Origin: Mesosutterella faecium
GTDB lineage: Bacteria; Pseudomonadota; Gammaproteobacteria; Burkholderiales; Burkholderiaceae_F
Assembly (NCBI RefSeq): GCF_022809315.2
Contig: NZ_JAKZJU020000001.1
Span: 868,001 to 932,000 of the forward strand
Length of the DNA: 64,000 nt
Direction of reading: 5' to 3'
The translations under genes were made by a program, and so were the position numbers. The notes beneath the pieces are model-generated. The model was not told where the DNA came from. It made no database searches and saw nothing but the letters and a program-made list of their open reading frames with translations. Positions 16,413 through 26,005 of this stretch are shown here, one piece after another. How positions within the stretch are numbered: the stretch's first letter is position 1; every line of letters starts with the position of its first letter.

Positions 16413-18107
16413 ATGTCCAACACTGAAACCAGCAAAACCGAATCCTTTGCCGAACTGTTCAACCAGAGCCTTGCCTCCCAGGAGATGCGCCCTGGTGAAG
16501 TGATTTCTGCGGAAGTGGTCCGCGTTGACTATAACTTCGTGGTCGTCAACGCCGGCCTCAAGTCCGAAGCCTACATTCCGATTGATGAGTTCAAGGATGA
16601 CCAGGGCAATGTCACCGTCAAGCCCGGCGACTTTGTTTCCGTGGCCATTGAGTCCGTTGAAAACGGCTACGGCGATACGATCCTGTCGCGCGACAAGGCC
16701 AAGCGCCTCGCGGCCTGGATGAATCTCGAAAAGGCCCAGGAGTCCGGTGAGCTGGTCACTGGCACGATTACCGGCAAGGTCAAGGGCGGCCTGACCGTCA
16801 TGACCAACGGCATCCGCGCGTTCCTGCCGGGCTCCCTCGTGGATACCCGCCCGGTCCGCGACACGACTCCCTATGAGGGCAAGACCCTTGAATTCAAGGT
16901 GATCAAGCTCGATCGCAAGCGCAACAACGTGGTGGTCTCCCGCCGCGCCGTGCTCGAGGCGAACATGGGCGAGGAGCGCAACAAGCTGCTGGCCACCCTG
17001 AAGGAAGGCGCCATCGTCAAGGGCGTCGTCAAGAACATTACTGATTACGGTGCGTTCGTTGACCTGGGCGGCATCGACGGCCTGCTCCATATCACCGACC
17101 TGGCCTGGCGCCGCGTCCACCACCCGAGCGAAGTGGTTCAGGTGGGACAGGAAATCGAAACCAAGGTTCTCAAGTTCGACCGTGAGCGCGCCCGCGTGTC
17201 CCTCGGCCTCAAGCAGCTGGGCGAGGATCCGTGGATCGGCATCGCCCGCCGCTATCCTGCCGGCACCCGGCTGTTCGGCAAGGTTTCCAACATTACCGAG
17301 TACGGCGCCTTTGTTGAGATCGAGGACGGCATCGAAGGCCTGGTTCACGTCTCTGAAATGGACTGGACCAACAAGAACGTTGATCCGCGCAAGGTTGTGA
17401 CGCTTGGCGAAGAAGTTGAAGTGATGGTGCTCGACATCGACGAGGAGCGCCGCCGCATCAGCCTCGGCATGAAGCAGTGCAAGGCCAATCCGTGGGAAGA
17501 GTTCGCTCAGACCCACAAGAAGGGCGACCGCGTCAAGGGCCAGATCAAGTCCATTACGGACTTCGGCGTGTTCATCGGCCTTGACGGCGGCATTGACGGC
17601 CTGGTTCACCTCTCCGATCTCTCTTGGAAGGAACCCGGCGAGCAGGCCATCCGCAACTACAAGAAGGGCGACGAGGTCGAGGCGGTTGTTCTGTCCATCG
17701 ACACTGACCGCGAGCGCATCAGCCTGGGCATCAAGCAGCTCTCCGGCGATCCGTTCTCTGACTTCGCGGGCTCTCACGAGAAGGGCTCTGTGGTTGAGGG
17801 AACCGTCAAGTCCGTGGATGCCCGCGGTGCCGTGATCGACCTCGGCAATGACACGGAAGCCTATCTGCGCGCCTCCGAGATTTCCCCGGATCGCGTTGAG
17901 GACGCCACCACCCAGCTCAAGGTGGGCGACAAGGTCTCTGCCGTCATCATCAGCGTTGACCGCAAGACCCGCAACATCCAGCTGTCCATCAAGCAGAAGG
18001 AAGCCGCCGAAGCCCGCCGCGCCATGGAACGCATGAACAGCGACGCTCCGTCTGCCGGCACTACCAACCTGGGCGCTCTGCTCAAGGCCAAGCTGGGCAA
18101 TCACTGA
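16413..18107 (+). CDS. rpsA: 30S ribosomal protein S1
   Basis: Binds mRNA at the ribosome platform and assists initiation. It has 564 aa with six S1 (OB-fold) repeats; the later ones show the pattern [30 protein letters not shown]. Length matches proteobacterial S1 (557-570 aa). Codon use is strongly biased to C-ending codons, typical of high expression. No Shine-Dalgarno precedes the ATG, as in other rpsA genes autoregulated by S1. A strong terminator follows. The expected ihfB is not found downstream. Confidence 0.97.
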   Translation: MSNTETSKTESFAELFNQSLASQEMRPGEVISAEVVRVDYNFVVVNAGLKSEAYIPIDEFKDDQGNVTVKPGDFVSVAIESVENGYGDTILSRDKAKRLAAWMNLEKAQESGELVTGTITGKVKGGLTVMTNGIRAFLPGSLVDTRPVRDTTPYEGKTLEFKVIKLDRKRNNVVVSRRAVLEANMGEERNKLLATLKEGAIVKGVVKNITDYGAFVDLGGIDGLLHITDLAWRRVHHPSEVVQVGQEIETKVLKFDRERARVSLGLKQLGEDPWIGIARRYPAGTRLFGKVSNITEYGAFVEIEDGIEGLVHVSEMDWTNKNVDPRKVVTLGEEVEVMVLDIDEERRRISLGMKQCKANPWEEFAQTHKKGDRVKGQIKSITDFGVFIGLDGGIDGLVHLSDLSWKEPGEQAIRNYKKGDEVEAVVLSIDTDRERISLGIKQLSGDPFSDFAGSHEKGSVVEGTVKSVDARGAVIDLGNDTEAYLRASEISPDRVEDATTQLKVGDKVSAVIISVDRKTRNIQLSIKQKEAAEARRAMERMNSDAPSAGTTNLGALLKAKLGNH

Positions 18108-18158
18108 GAGTGACTGCAGGCCATTCAGGGGCTGAGAGTTCTGAATGACCTGAAAAAT

Positions 18159-18191
18159 AAAAAAGGACGCAGCTTGCTGCGTCCTTTTTTT
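18159..18191. terminator. rpsA intrinsic terminator
   Basis: AAAAAAGGACGCAG, loop CTTG and CTGCGTCCTTTTTTT form a perfect stem with A- and T-runs on both sides. It can work in both directions. Confidence 0.93.
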
Positions 18192-18455
18192 AGGCGTCCT
18201 GTGCGGGTTAGGGCCCTCGGGGGCTCTTCATGCAAGAGCCGAGCTTCTGCCCGCACCTGAGGAACAGGCGCGGGCCCTGCCGCCGGACAGCCGCTAAACT
18301 TGAACTACCATAGGGCGGGACATGCCCCGGTGAGGCCAGCCAGGGCCGCCCTGGCGAGGCTGCCGGCGCCGCCCCTTTCCACATTCACCCGCGGCAAGTC
18401 TCTGCCGCAGCACTCTCTTAAAATCAGCAGTGTTGTTCAGCCGGAACGGAAAAAA
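18192..18455. other. non-coding gap between rpsA and lapB
   Basis: 264 bp with no credible gene on either strand. A TTAAAAT element around 18417-18423, some 30 bp before the lapB start, is a possible -10 without a clear -35. ihfB usually occupies this place in related operons and is absent. Confidence 0.4.
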
Positions 18456-19631
18456 ATGGAACTTGAACTCTGGTATTTAATTATTGTCCCGGTGCTTTTC
18501 GCCGCGGGGTGGTTTCTGCGCGGTTTTGATGCGAGGCAGCGGCAGGAAGAGAATAAAGACCTTCCTGACAATTACTTCAGGGGCTTGTCGCTACTGCTTT
18601 CAAACGAACCGGACAAGGCGATCGACGCCTTCATCGAAGTGGCCAAGGTGGACTCCGAGACAGTGGAACTGCACCACGCCCTGGGCAATCTGTTTTGCCG
18701 CCGCGGCGAGTTTGAGCGCGCCATCCGAATCCACACCCACCTGATAAACCGAGCGGACCTTAGCGATGAGGACCGGCTCAGGGCGCTTTCCGAGCTCGCG
18801 CTCGACTATCTGAAGGCGGGCATCTACGACAAGGCGATCGAGTGCTACGAGAAGCTGTCGGGAAGCCCCTCGTATCACCTGGAGGCGCTCAGGCAGCTTT
18901 TGAAAATCCGGTGCACGGAGCATGACTGGACGGAGGCCATAGCGGCAGCGAAGCGTCTGGAAAAGGAGGCCTCCGAAGACCACAGCGCCGATATCGCTCA
19001 TTTCCACTGCGAGAGAGCCGAGGAGGCCGCCAGGAGCAAAAACATCCAGGCCGCCAGAGCCGAAATCAATGCGGCCCTGGCTGTCCGCCCGAGGGCGCCG
19101 AGGGCGCTTATGCTCAAGGGCGACATGCTGGCCCAGGAGGGAGACGATCAGGGAGCTGTAGAGGCTTGGAATGAAATTCGCAGGCATTCTCCCGATCATT
19201 ATCCGCTGGTCGTCTCCCGCCTTGTGAAGACTTATGAAAAGATGGGAAAACAAAACGAAGCCGAGGCCGTGCTCCGGGAAGCCCTCGAAAAGTTTCCTTC
19301 CGCCGAGGTGGTCGACCTCGCCATGAACGAGGCGCTTGCCTGCCACGGCGAGAAGGCTGCTGCACAGGTGGTGAGCGAGGCGATGGAGGGGCATCCGTCC
19401 CTTGGAATTCTCTCCATTGCGATGGAGCTTCGCAACCGTTTGAACCCGGAGGACAAGCAGCTCCAGGGGCTGACTGCTCTGCTTAAGAAGGAGTCGGACC
19501 GCCAGGGCCGGTTCCAGTGCAGAAAATGCGGCTTCCTGTCGCACAGTTACCTCTGGCAGTGCCCGGGCTGCGGCGAATGGGACACCTATCCGACCCTGCG
19601 GGTGCAGGACCAGGCCTCGATGAAGAAGTGA
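18456..19631 (+). CDS. lapB: LPS assembly protein B (YciM)
   Basis: Inner-membrane TPR protein that promotes FtsH-dependent turnover of LpxC and so tunes LPS synthesis. The N-terminal membrane segment YLIIVPVLFAAGWFLRGF is followed by TPR repeats through the middle and a C-terminal rubredoxin-like zinc site, CRKCG...CPGCGEW. It has 391 aa (389 in E. coli). ATG 18456 is chosen because the membrane anchor begins there and GGAACGG lies upstream; the open frame before it has no homology. FtsH, its partner protease, is encoded at 35.6 kb. Confidence 0.93.
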   Translation: MELELWYLIIVPVLFAAGWFLRGFDARQRQEENKDLPDNYFRGLSLLLSNEPDKAIDAFIEVAKVDSETVELHHALGNLFCRRGEFERAIRIHTHLINRADLSDEDRLRALSELALDYLKAGIYDKAIECYEKLSGSPSYHLEALRQLLKIRCTEHDWTEAIAAAKRLEKEASEDHSADIAHFHCERAEEAARSKNIQAARAEINAALAVRPRAPRALMLKGDMLAQEGDDQGAVEAWNEIRRHSPDHYPLVVSRLVKTYEKMGKQNEAEAVLREALEKFPSAEVVDLAMNEALACHGEKAAAQVVSEAMEGHPSLGILSIAMELRNRLNPEDKQLQGLTALLKKESDRQGRFQCRKCGFLSHSYLWQCPGCGEWDTYPTLRVQDQASMKK

Positions 19632-19690
19632 GCGCCGATTCTTCTATAAGATTGTTTACATTTTTAGCCGACAGGAAACGTTTGATATTT

Positions 19691-19710
19691 GACTATTTCT
19701 TAAAATAGTC
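19691..19710. promoter_or_regulatory. palindrome upstream of htpX
   Basis: GACTATTT-CTTA-AAATAGTC is a perfect 8-bp inverted repeat 62 bp before htpX. TTGACT (19689-19694) overlaps it and could be a -35, with TCTAGA 17 bp later as a weak -10. There is no T-run, so an operator is more likely than a terminator. No regulator is assigned. Confidence 0.4.
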
Positions 19711-19771
19711 ATCTAGAGTTCCGTTCCGTGGAGTCTGCGGCGGACTTGTGATTTAGCGAGAAAGGAAAGAA

Positions 19772-20665
19772 ATGTTAAAGCGCATCGGCCTGTTTATTTT
19801 GACCAACCTTGCCATCGTTGTGATGCTGAACCTCGTGCTCACGGTGATAGGGGTTCTTTTCGGAATCAACTGGGGCGACATGGCTGGGCAGTCCATCAAC
19901 CTTTCGACGCTGAGCGTCTTCGCCCTGGTGGTGGGCTTCGCCGGGTCGATTATGTCGCTGCTCACCTCGAAGATGATCGTAAAGGCGACGATGGGTCTGC
20001 AGATGATTGATACGGAACATCCCGCGACCAATCTTGAAGCCTGGCTTGTGAGCACGGTGAGGGGGCTGGCTGAAAAGGCCAACGTGCCCATGCCTGAGGT
20101 CGGCATCTACGAGGGCGCGCCCAACGCCTTTGCAACAGGCCCGACCAAAGGCGATTCGCTCGTGGCGGTTTCAACCGGTCTGCTCCAGCTGATGAACAAG
20201 AAGGAAGTCGAGGCGGTGCTCGGCCATGAGATGAGCCACGTGGCCAACGGCGACATGGTCACGATGACGCTGGTTCAGGGCGTAATGAACACCTTCGTCA
20301 TTTTCCTCTCCCGGCTTGTCGGCTGGGTGGTCGACCGGCAGGTTCTCAGGAATGAAAGCGACGCTCCCGGCGCAGGGTACTACATCACCTCGATGATCCT
20401 GAACATTGTTCTGGGCCTGCTTGCCGGAATGGTCGTGGCCGCGTTTTCGCGCTGGCGCGAATACCATGCGGACGCGGGTTCCGCCATGCTGCTGGGCTCT
20501 CCGGACGCTATGATCGCTGCGCTCCAGAGGCTCGGCTCCATCACTTCCGAGGAGCTTCCGGGCGCCGCGCGCGGCTTTGGAATCACCGGCGGGGTCGGCT
20601 CTCTTTTCGCCTCTCATCCCTCCATTGAGGACAGGATCGCGGCTCTGCGCAACCTCCAGGCCTAA
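19772..20665 (+). CDS. htpX: membrane zinc metalloprotease HtpX
   Basis: Inner-membrane M48 protease that degrades damaged membrane proteins, often stress-induced. It has 297 aa. Two N-terminal membrane helices come first, then the zinc site HEMSH (His152, Glu153, His156), then two more helices and a third zinc ligand in the WREYHAD segment. AAGGAAAG precedes ATG 19772. It is a single gene with its own putative promoter and a terminator downstream. Confidence 0.95.
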   Translation: MLKRIGLFILTNLAIVVMLNLVLTVIGVLFGINWGDMAGQSINLSTLSVFALVVGFAGSIMSLLTSKMIVKATMGLQMIDTEHPATNLEAWLVSTVRGLAEKANVPMPEVGIYEGAPNAFATGPTKGDSLVAVSTGLLQLMNKKEVEAVLGHEMSHVANGDMVTMTLVQGVMNTFVIFLSRLVGWVVDRQVLRNESDAPGAGYYITSMILNIVLGLLAGMVVAAFSRWREYHADAGSAMLLGSPDAMIAALQRLGSITSEELPGAARGFGITGGVGSLFASHPSIEDRIAALRNLQA

Positions 20666-20711
20666 GGAAGCAGGCGCGAGAGAAAAGCCCGCGATCGATT
20701 CTTCGATTCAG

Positions 20712-20748
20712 CACCCGGAAGGCGCCAGAACGCTTTCCGGGTGTTTTT
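20712..20748 (+). terminator. htpX intrinsic terminator
   Basis: CACCCGGAAGGCG pairs with CGCTTTCCGGGTG (one G-U pair) around a CCAGAA loop, followed by TTTTT. Confidence 0.9.
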
Positions 20749-20847
20749 GCAGTCGGATTTTGAGAAAAGAATCAGGCTAGGGCCCTTTGGGCAGCCAGGG
20801 GCGCGCAGCGGGACCGGCGCTCATTGCGGCTGCAGGGGGGAGTGGAA

Positions 20848-20871
20848 GCCCGGGCAGGTGGCTGCCCGGGC
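20848..20871. other. strong GC hairpin downstream of the MATE gene
   Basis: GCCCGGGCAG, loop GTGG and CTGCCCGGGC form a perfect 10-bp stem in the convergent gap between htpX and the MATE gene. No T-run is seen on either side, so it may protect a 3' end or be a Rho-type end. The rest of 20749-20953 shows nothing else. Confidence 0.45.
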
Positions 20872-20953
20872 AGAGGAAAACGCAAGGGCCCGGCGGAACG
20901 CTGCGAAATTTTCAGAGAATGCGCGTGGGGCTGCGGCCCGCCTTTCCCCAGCT

Positions 20954-22348
20954 TCAGCTGCGGGCGTTCAGGCGGGTGATGCTCCGCGCGTGCGCCAGTG
21001 CAAAGCCTGCCAGGCACAGCGCGGCAAGAATAAGGCCGGCCGAGCAGGCAATCCAAAAGCCCAGCGCCCCCATCGGCCCGCCCAGCGGAGAGCCGCAGAA
21101 GCCGAGGTAGTAGCCTCCCCCGAGGCCCAGGCACCACAGTGACAGCCCTGAGACAACCATGGGCACCCAGGCGATCTTGTAGCCCCTGAGGATGAAGCTG
21201 CTCACGGACTGAGTGGCGTCGAAAGTGTGATAAATCACGCCGCAGAGGATGAGAGTTTGGGCGAGGGCCGCAACGCTGCCCTCGTGCGTGTAGATGCCGA
21301 TGATCTCTCCTTTGAAGCAGTACAGGAGCGCACTCGCTGCGGCCGCGGCGAGGATCGTGAAGCGAAGGGCGCGGTGCGTCATCTCTTCAGCCGCTTCAGG
21401 GTGTCCGGAGCCCAGGCTCTGGGCTACGAGAACGCTTGAGGCAATGCCGATGGAAAGGGGCACCATGTACAGGGTGGAGGTGATGTTGCTCACGATCTGG
21501 TGGGCGGAAATCGCCGTTGCCCCAAGCCGAGAGATGAAGATGGCCATCAAGGTGAAGGAGCTCACCTCGAAGAAAACGGAAAGTCCGATCGGAAGTCCGA
21601 TGCGCAGCTGGGCGCCCATGGCGCGCAGGTCCGGGCCGGACAGGCGCTGCGCGCGCATTTTCCTGCAGGCGGGGTCTTTGCAGAAAATCATCAGGTACAG
21701 CAGGGCCGAGGCGAAGACAAGCACTGCGTTGGCCAGCCCGGCTCCGGCGCCGCCCAGGGCCGGCAGGCCGAATAGACCGTACATAAACACCGCGTTGACC
21801 GGAGCCTTGAGCGCGAGGACCAGCAGGGAGACCCACATGGTGGTCCGGGCTCGGTTGATGGCTGCGTTTACGGAAATGAAGACTCGGCTGATCAGGGCGA
21901 AGGGCAGGGCGATCGCGGAAAAAAGCAGATAAAGGGAGGCTATCCTTGCGATGTTTCCAGTGACCTGCCCGAGCGAAGTCCACAGGCCGGTCCAGGCAAG
22001 GATGGGGGCGCCGAGCAGCGACAGCAGGCACACGATGTAAAAGGCCTGGTTGATCTCATAGCCGATGAGCTCGAATTTACGGGCTCCGAAGTGGTGTCCG
22101 CAGATGGGCGAAAGCCCCTGGATGATTCCGATCAGCAGCATGTTCAGGCAGGCCGTCGAGGCGCCGCCCAGCGCTATGGCGGCAAGGTGCTCGGCGCCCA
22201 TGCGGCCGGCCATGATGGTGTCGATGGTGACATTGCCCATGACCGCCATGTTGGCCACGAAAAGGGGGCTCGCCAGCCGTATGAGGCCCCGCAGGGAAAT
22301 ATCGGGCGGCGCGAGGCGCCGGGGCTGGATCTCAGTTGCCTTTGACAT
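20954..22348 (-). CDS. MATE family multidrug/Na+ efflux transporter
   Basis: 464 aa with about twelve hydrophobic membrane segments in two homologous halves. Typical MATE patterns are seen at the start, SPLFVANMAVMGNVTIDTI followed by MAGRMG, and PICGHHFGA in helix 2 to 3. Such proteins export cationic drugs or metabolites using Na+ or H+. The substrate is unknown. The start codon ATG 22348 overlaps the 3' end of the upstream glycosyltransferase gene by 17 bp, so they form one operon. Confidence 0.88.
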   Translation of the reverse strand: MSKATEIQPRRLAPPDISLRGLIRLASPLFVANMAVMGNVTIDTIMAGRMGAEHLAAIALGGASTACLNMLLIGIIQGLSPICGHHFGARKFELIGYEINQAFYIVCLLSLLGAPILAWTGLWTSLGQVTGNIARIASLYLLFSAIALPFALISRVFISVNAAINRARTTMWVSLLVLALKAPVNAVFMYGLFGLPALGGAGAGLANAVLVFASALLYLMIFCKDPACRKMRAQRLSGPDLRAMGAQLRIGLPIGLSVFFEVSSFTLMAIFISRLGATAISAHQIVSNITSTLYMVPLSIGIASSVLVAQSLGSGHPEAAEEMTHRALRFTILAAAAASALLYCFKGEIIGIYTHEGSVAALAQTLILCGVIYHTFDATQSVSSFILRGYKIAWVPMVVSGLSLWCLGLGGGYYLGFCGSPLGGPMGALGFWIACSAGLILAALCLAGFALAHARSITRLNARS

Positions 22349-24089
22349 GCTGCGCGTTAGACTGCTGAAGGGGTTTGGAGGCGCCAGGGCGGATCAGGTA
22401 CGCTTCTTCGCTCCGGGGGTAAAACGTCGGAATTCCGATGGCGTCAGAGGGAATCGCGTCACGTTTCTTTATCTTCGAGAGGGTGAAGCGGCAGGCTTTT
22501 TCCCCCGTCCCGAAATGAACGCCGGAGTAATAAAGCAGACCCCGCAGGTTTGAAGGGATCGCGTCGGAGAAAACGCAGTCGGCCGAAGAGTAGCCGAACA
22601 GCCTCAGCTTGCCTGAAATTTCCCGGGCTACGGGTGTGTATGAGCGGTAGGCGTCCAGCACCGGACTGAACAGGGCGGTCGCCTCCACCCAGAAAAGCGT
22701 GATGCCCAGGGCCGCGAGCCAGGGGCCGCGCCACAGGGCCTTGGGACGCCGCCTCAGCCTTTTCGCCACAATGGCAAACCACAAGACGGTCACGGCGGCT
22801 GTCGCGAAAAGCAGGGAGCCTTCAACCCAAGGGACGACTCCCGGGGCCAGACGCTCGACGCTGTTGGCCATCTTGGGCGGGAAGCCGGTCCGCCAGGCGA
22901 TGTAGTAGCACCACAGGCCGACTGCGCCCAGGGAGAAGATGGTCGCCGAGAACCAGTCCAGGAGATTTTCGTAAGAGCGCCGTTTGAGGGCCGCCAGACC
23001 GAACGCTGCGAGAATGGCCACCGAGGGGGCCATGGCGAGCAGCGACAGCTCCGGGATTCCGGCGGCGAAAAGCGGCGCCACGAATGCTGCGCCTGCCGAA
23101 ATGAGCGGGAGCATGATCTGGGTGCAGCCGATGACGCGGTGCCAGGCGTACAGGGCATAAACGGCAAAAGGCCACATCGGGCAGAGGTACCAGATGAAAT
23201 TGCGCAGCAGCCATGTCGCATGGTTGGGCGTGATCCAGGCAAAGGCGCTCGACTGCACAGCACTCCAGGCCCCGGCCCAGGCATCGAAGGGAACGCCTGC
23301 AAAGTGGGCGGACAGGGGCCAGATCAGGACAACGGCAGCCATGGATCCGCAGGCAATGCCCGCCCTTGAAAGCCGCCCGCCCCTGAAGGAGCGCACGAAG
23401 AAGATGACCGCCAGCTCCGCCGCCAGCAGGCACCCGCCCCAGGCAATGTTGCCGCAAAGGGTCATCAGACCCGCGGCTGCGCCGGCGGCAACGGCGCCAG
23501 CCTTCTTGTGCGCGAGAGACCAGATGACGCCGGCCGTGCCCATGGACCAGCAGCCAAGCACCACGATAGGCAGCCCAATTTCATGGATGCGGCTGAGCAG
23601 CCCGAAAGAGGCCACGAACAGCAGCGTTGCAGAGTCTGCGACCGTTCTGCTGTAGTCGCGGGGACTTGCTTCCTCACCAAACAGCATGGAGATCGGCTGC
23701 GCCTCCTCCCGGCGGGCAAGATGCCAGGTGCCGTACCAGACGGAGCTGGCGGCCAGGGCAAACCAGAGTAGCCCCGAAATCTTCGCCATGGGGAAAGGGG
23801 GAAGCACTGAAAGGCTCAGCCGGATGAGGGCCGCCCCCAGCCAGGCGATGCCGGGACCCGTTGCAGAGTACTCCTGTCCGGCGATGTTGGGCAGCACCCA
23901 GTCCGCCCATGTTCCCCGGGCCATGGTCCACATCAGCCCGAATACCTGCTCGTCCCTGGCAATCCAGAAGAAATGCCCGCTGAATCCGGCCAGAGCAAGG
24001 GTTGCGAGCAGAACGAGGAGGGCCCAGCGTGGGAGCCGCGCCGCGGCTGATGCTGAAATAATGAGAGGAGACTGGTGGGAGCTGAGCAT
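22332..24089 (-). CDS. GT-C fold membrane glycosyltransferase, ArnT/PMT-like (GT39/GT83)
   Basis: 585 aa with many membrane helices and a C-terminal soluble region. The first periplasmic loop has the GT-C pattern: an acidic pair in IARDEQVFGLM, then GTWADWVLPNIAGQEYSATGP and a WLGAALIRL helix, like ArnT and PMT_2 proteins that use polyprenyl-phosphate sugars to modify lipid A or cell-surface glycans. The exact sugar and acceptor are unknown. It is transcribed with the MATE gene and lies after the rpmE2 terminator. Confidence 0.65.
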   Translation of the reverse strand: MLSSHQSPLIISASAAARLPRWALLVLLATLALAGFSGHFFWIARDEQVFGLMWTMARGTWADWVLPNIAGQEYSATGPGIAWLGAALIRLSLSVLPPFPMAKISGLLWFALAASSVWYGTWHLARREEAQPISMLFGEEASPRDYSRTVADSATLLFVASFGLLSRIHEIGLPIVVLGCWSMGTAGVIWSLAHKKAGAVAAGAAAGLMTLCGNIAWGGCLLAAELAVIFFVRSFRGGRLSRAGIACGSMAAVVLIWPLSAHFAGVPFDAWAGAWSAVQSSAFAWITPNHATWLLRNFIWYLCPMWPFAVYALYAWHRVIGCTQIMLPLISAGAAFVAPLFAAGIPELSLLAMAPSVAILAAFGLAALKRRSYENLLDWFSATIFSLGAVGLWCYYIAWRTGFPPKMANSVERLAPGVVPWVEGSLLFATAAVTVLWFAIVAKRLRRRPKALWRGPWLAALGITLFWVEATALFSPVLDAYRSYTPVAREISGKLRLFGYSSADCVFSDAIPSNLRGLLYYSGVHFGTGEKACRFTLSKIKKRDAIPSDAIGIPTFYPRSEEAYLIRPGASKPLQQSNAQHVKGN

Positions 24090-24107
24090 TTTGACTTCTT
24101 AACGACC

Positions 24108-24138
24108 AAAAAAGGGGCAGTTTTTAAAACTGCCCCTC
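24108..24138 (-). terminator. rpmE2 intrinsic terminator
   Basis: On the minus strand GGGGCAGTTTT and AAAACTGCCCC form an 11-bp perfect stem, followed by a run of six T (plus-strand 24108-24113). Confidence 0.92.
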
Positions 24139-24170
24139 TAGACTTCTTCCGCAGCGGCTTGAAAGCTGAA

Positions 24171-24458
24171 TTACTTGGCAGCCTTCGCTTTGGCGGCGGC
24201 CTCATTCACGGCCTTGGTCTTGGCGGCGAACTTGGCGCGGAACTTCTCAACGCGGCCGGCCTCGACGATGCGGGTCTGGGCTCCGGTGTAGAAGGGATGG
24301 CTCTCGGAAGAGGTATCAATCTTGAAGAGCGGATAGGTCTTGCCGTCGATCTCGATGGTTTCCTTCGTCTGCACGGAGGAGGCGATGATGAACGTCTTGT
24401 TGATGGAGATGTCGACGAAGGCGACCTCTCTGTATTCCGGGTGAATGCCCTGCTTCAT
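24171..24458 (-). CDS. rpmE2: 50S ribosomal protein L31 type B
   Basis: 95 aa, beginning [18 protein letters not shown]. It is the zinc-free type B form: no CxxC pair is present, [11 protein letters not shown] replaces the zinc region, and an Ala/Lys-rich tail ends it. Type B L31 commonly replaces the zinc form under zinc shortage; here it lies beside rho in the place the ordinary rpmE holds in relatives, so it may be the main copy. It has its own promoter and terminator. Confidence 0.94.
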   Translation of the reverse strand: MKQGIHPEYREVAFVDISINKTFIIASSVQTKETIEIDGKTYPLFKIDTSSESHPFYTGAQTRIVEAGRVEKFRAKFAAKTKAVNEAAAKAKAAK

Positions 24459-24575
24459 TTTCTTTTAAATTCCTAGTTGAAATGTCGGTCGCCCTGGCGG
24501 CCTTGCGAACCTGCCCGTGCGAAACGGGTCTTACAGCAGGCATGCAGCCCACGTGCCAGACTGGGAAAGTTAAAT

Positions 24576-24604
24576 ATTATGTACCTTTTTCAAATTTGAA
24601 TCAA
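24576..24604 (-). promoter_or_regulatory. rpmE2 promoter
   Basis: On the minus strand, -35 TTGATT (24604-24599) and -10 CATAAT (24581-24576) are separated by 17 bp. Transcription would start near 24569 and give a leader of about 110 nt. Confidence 0.65.
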
Positions 24605-24625
24605 CAGGGAATGGAGCATTCCCTG
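24605..24625 (-). terminator. hairpin after rho
   Basis: CAGGGAATG, loop CTC and CATTCCCTG form a perfect 9-bp stem 15 bp past the rho stop on the minus strand. The following T content is poor, so termination strength is uncertain. Confidence 0.5.
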
Positions 24626-24639
24626 CTGGGACAGGGAAA

Positions 24640-25902
24640 TCAGCTCGCCCTTTTCATCATGTCAAAGAATTCGGCATTGTTTTTCGTCGCCCGGATCTTG
24701 TCGAGAAGGAACTCCATGGCTTCGACCTCGTCCATGCTGTACAGAACCTTGCGCAGGATCCACACTCTCTGGAGGATGTCCGGGGGCAGCAGAAGCTCTT
24801 CGCGGCGGGTTCCGGAGCGGTTGACATTGATGGCGGGATAAACGCGTTTCTCCGCCAGGCGCCGCTCGAGGTGGATTTCCATGTTGCCGGTGCCCTTGAA
24901 TTCCTCGTAGATCACGTCGTCCATGCGCGATCCCGTGTCAACCAGAGTGGTCGCCAGGATGGTGAGCGAACCCCCTTCCTCAATGTTCCTCGCGGCTCCG
25001 AAAAAGCGCTTGGGCCTCTGCAGAGCGTTGGCGTCCACGCCGCCCGTGAGGACTTTGCCGGACGTGGGGACGACCGTGTTGTAAGCACGGGCCAGACGGG
25101 TGATGGAGTCAAGCAGGATGACCACGTCTTTTTTGGATTCGGCCAGACGCTTGGCCTTCTCTATCACCATCTCCGCGACCTGCACATGGCGGGCTGCCGG
25201 CTCGTCGAAGGTGGAAGCGACCACTTCGCCGCGGACGGATCGCTGCATTTCCGTCACTTCTTCCGGGCGTTCGTCGATAAGCAGCACAATCAGGACGCAC
25301 TCCGGGTGATTGGCCGTGATGGCATGGGCGATGTGCTGCATCAGCACGGTCTTGCCGGACTTCGGAGGAGCCACGATCAGGCCGCGCTGGCCCTTGCCGA
25401 TGGGGGCGATGATGTCAATCAGACGCCCGGTTAGGTTCTCGTTGCCCTTCATGTCGCGCTCGAGCTTGAGCGGTTCATTCGGGAAAAGCGGGGTGAGGTT
25501 CTCAAAGAGCATCCTGTGCTTGAGGGCCTCGGGGGGCTGGCCGTTTACCGTGTCGACCTTGACCAGGGCGAAATAGCGCTCGCTGTCCTTGGGAATGCGG
25601 ACCTCGCCTTCGATCGAGTCGCCGGTATGCAGGTTGAAGCGGCGGATCTGCGAGGGGGAGATATATATGTCGTCGGTGCTGGCAAGGTACGAGGATTCCG
25701 GAGACCTCAGGAACCCAAAGCCGTCCGGAAGCACCTCCAGGGTTCCGTCGCCGAAGATCTGTTCGCCGCTTTTGGCTTTTCTTTTCAGGATGGCGAACAT
25801 GAGTTCCTGCTTGCGCATGCGCTGGGCGTTTTCAATGCCCAGTTCCTGGGCCCGGTCGAGCAGCTCCGTAATGCGCAATGATTTAAGTTCGGAAAGATGC
25901 AT
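24640..25902 (-). CDS. rho: transcription termination factor Rho
   Basis: Hexameric RNA-dependent ATPase that ends transcripts. It has 420 aa (419 in E. coli). The N-terminal Rho_N helix region MHLSELKSL comes first, then the cold-shock-like RNA-binding domain with [15 protein letters not shown], then the RecA-type motor with P-loop [12 protein letters not shown] and Walker [21 protein letters not shown] 25902 was chosen because homology starts there; the frame remains open 20 codons upstream. It follows trxA in the conserved trxA-rho order. Confidence 0.97.
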   Translation of the reverse strand: MHLSELKSLRITELLDRAQELGIENAQRMRKQELMFAILKRKAKSGEQIFGDGTLEVLPDGFGFLRSPESSYLASTDDIYISPSQIRRFNLHTGDSIEGEVRIPKDSERYFALVKVDTVNGQPPEALKHRMLFENLTPLFPNEPLKLERDMKGNENLTGRLIDIIAPIGKGQRGLIVAPPKSGKTVLMQHIAHAITANHPECVLIVLLIDERPEEVTEMQRSVRGEVVASTFDEPAARHVQVAEMVIEKAKRLAESKKDVVILLDSITRLARAYNTVVPTSGKVLTGGVDANALQRPKRFFGAARNIEEGGSLTILATTLVDTGSRMDDVIYEEFKGTGNMEIHLERRLAEKRVYPAINVNRSGTRREELLLPPDILQRVWILRKVLYSMDEVEAMEFLLDKIRATKNNAEFFDMMKRAS

Positions 25903-26005
25903 GGTACGAGAAGAGGGACCCCGCAAGCGGAGACCTGAGGGAGTCAGGCCGCAGCCGTTCAATGAGCGGTTTTTTGTGAGGGTCCCCGCAGTTTAAGAAG
26001 GGAAA

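Noticed and set aside
16230..18104. 624-codon open frame antisense to rpsA
   Set aside because: It mirrors rpsA codon bias (C-ending codons avoid antisense stops). The protein has no family pattern and the rpsA strand is certain.
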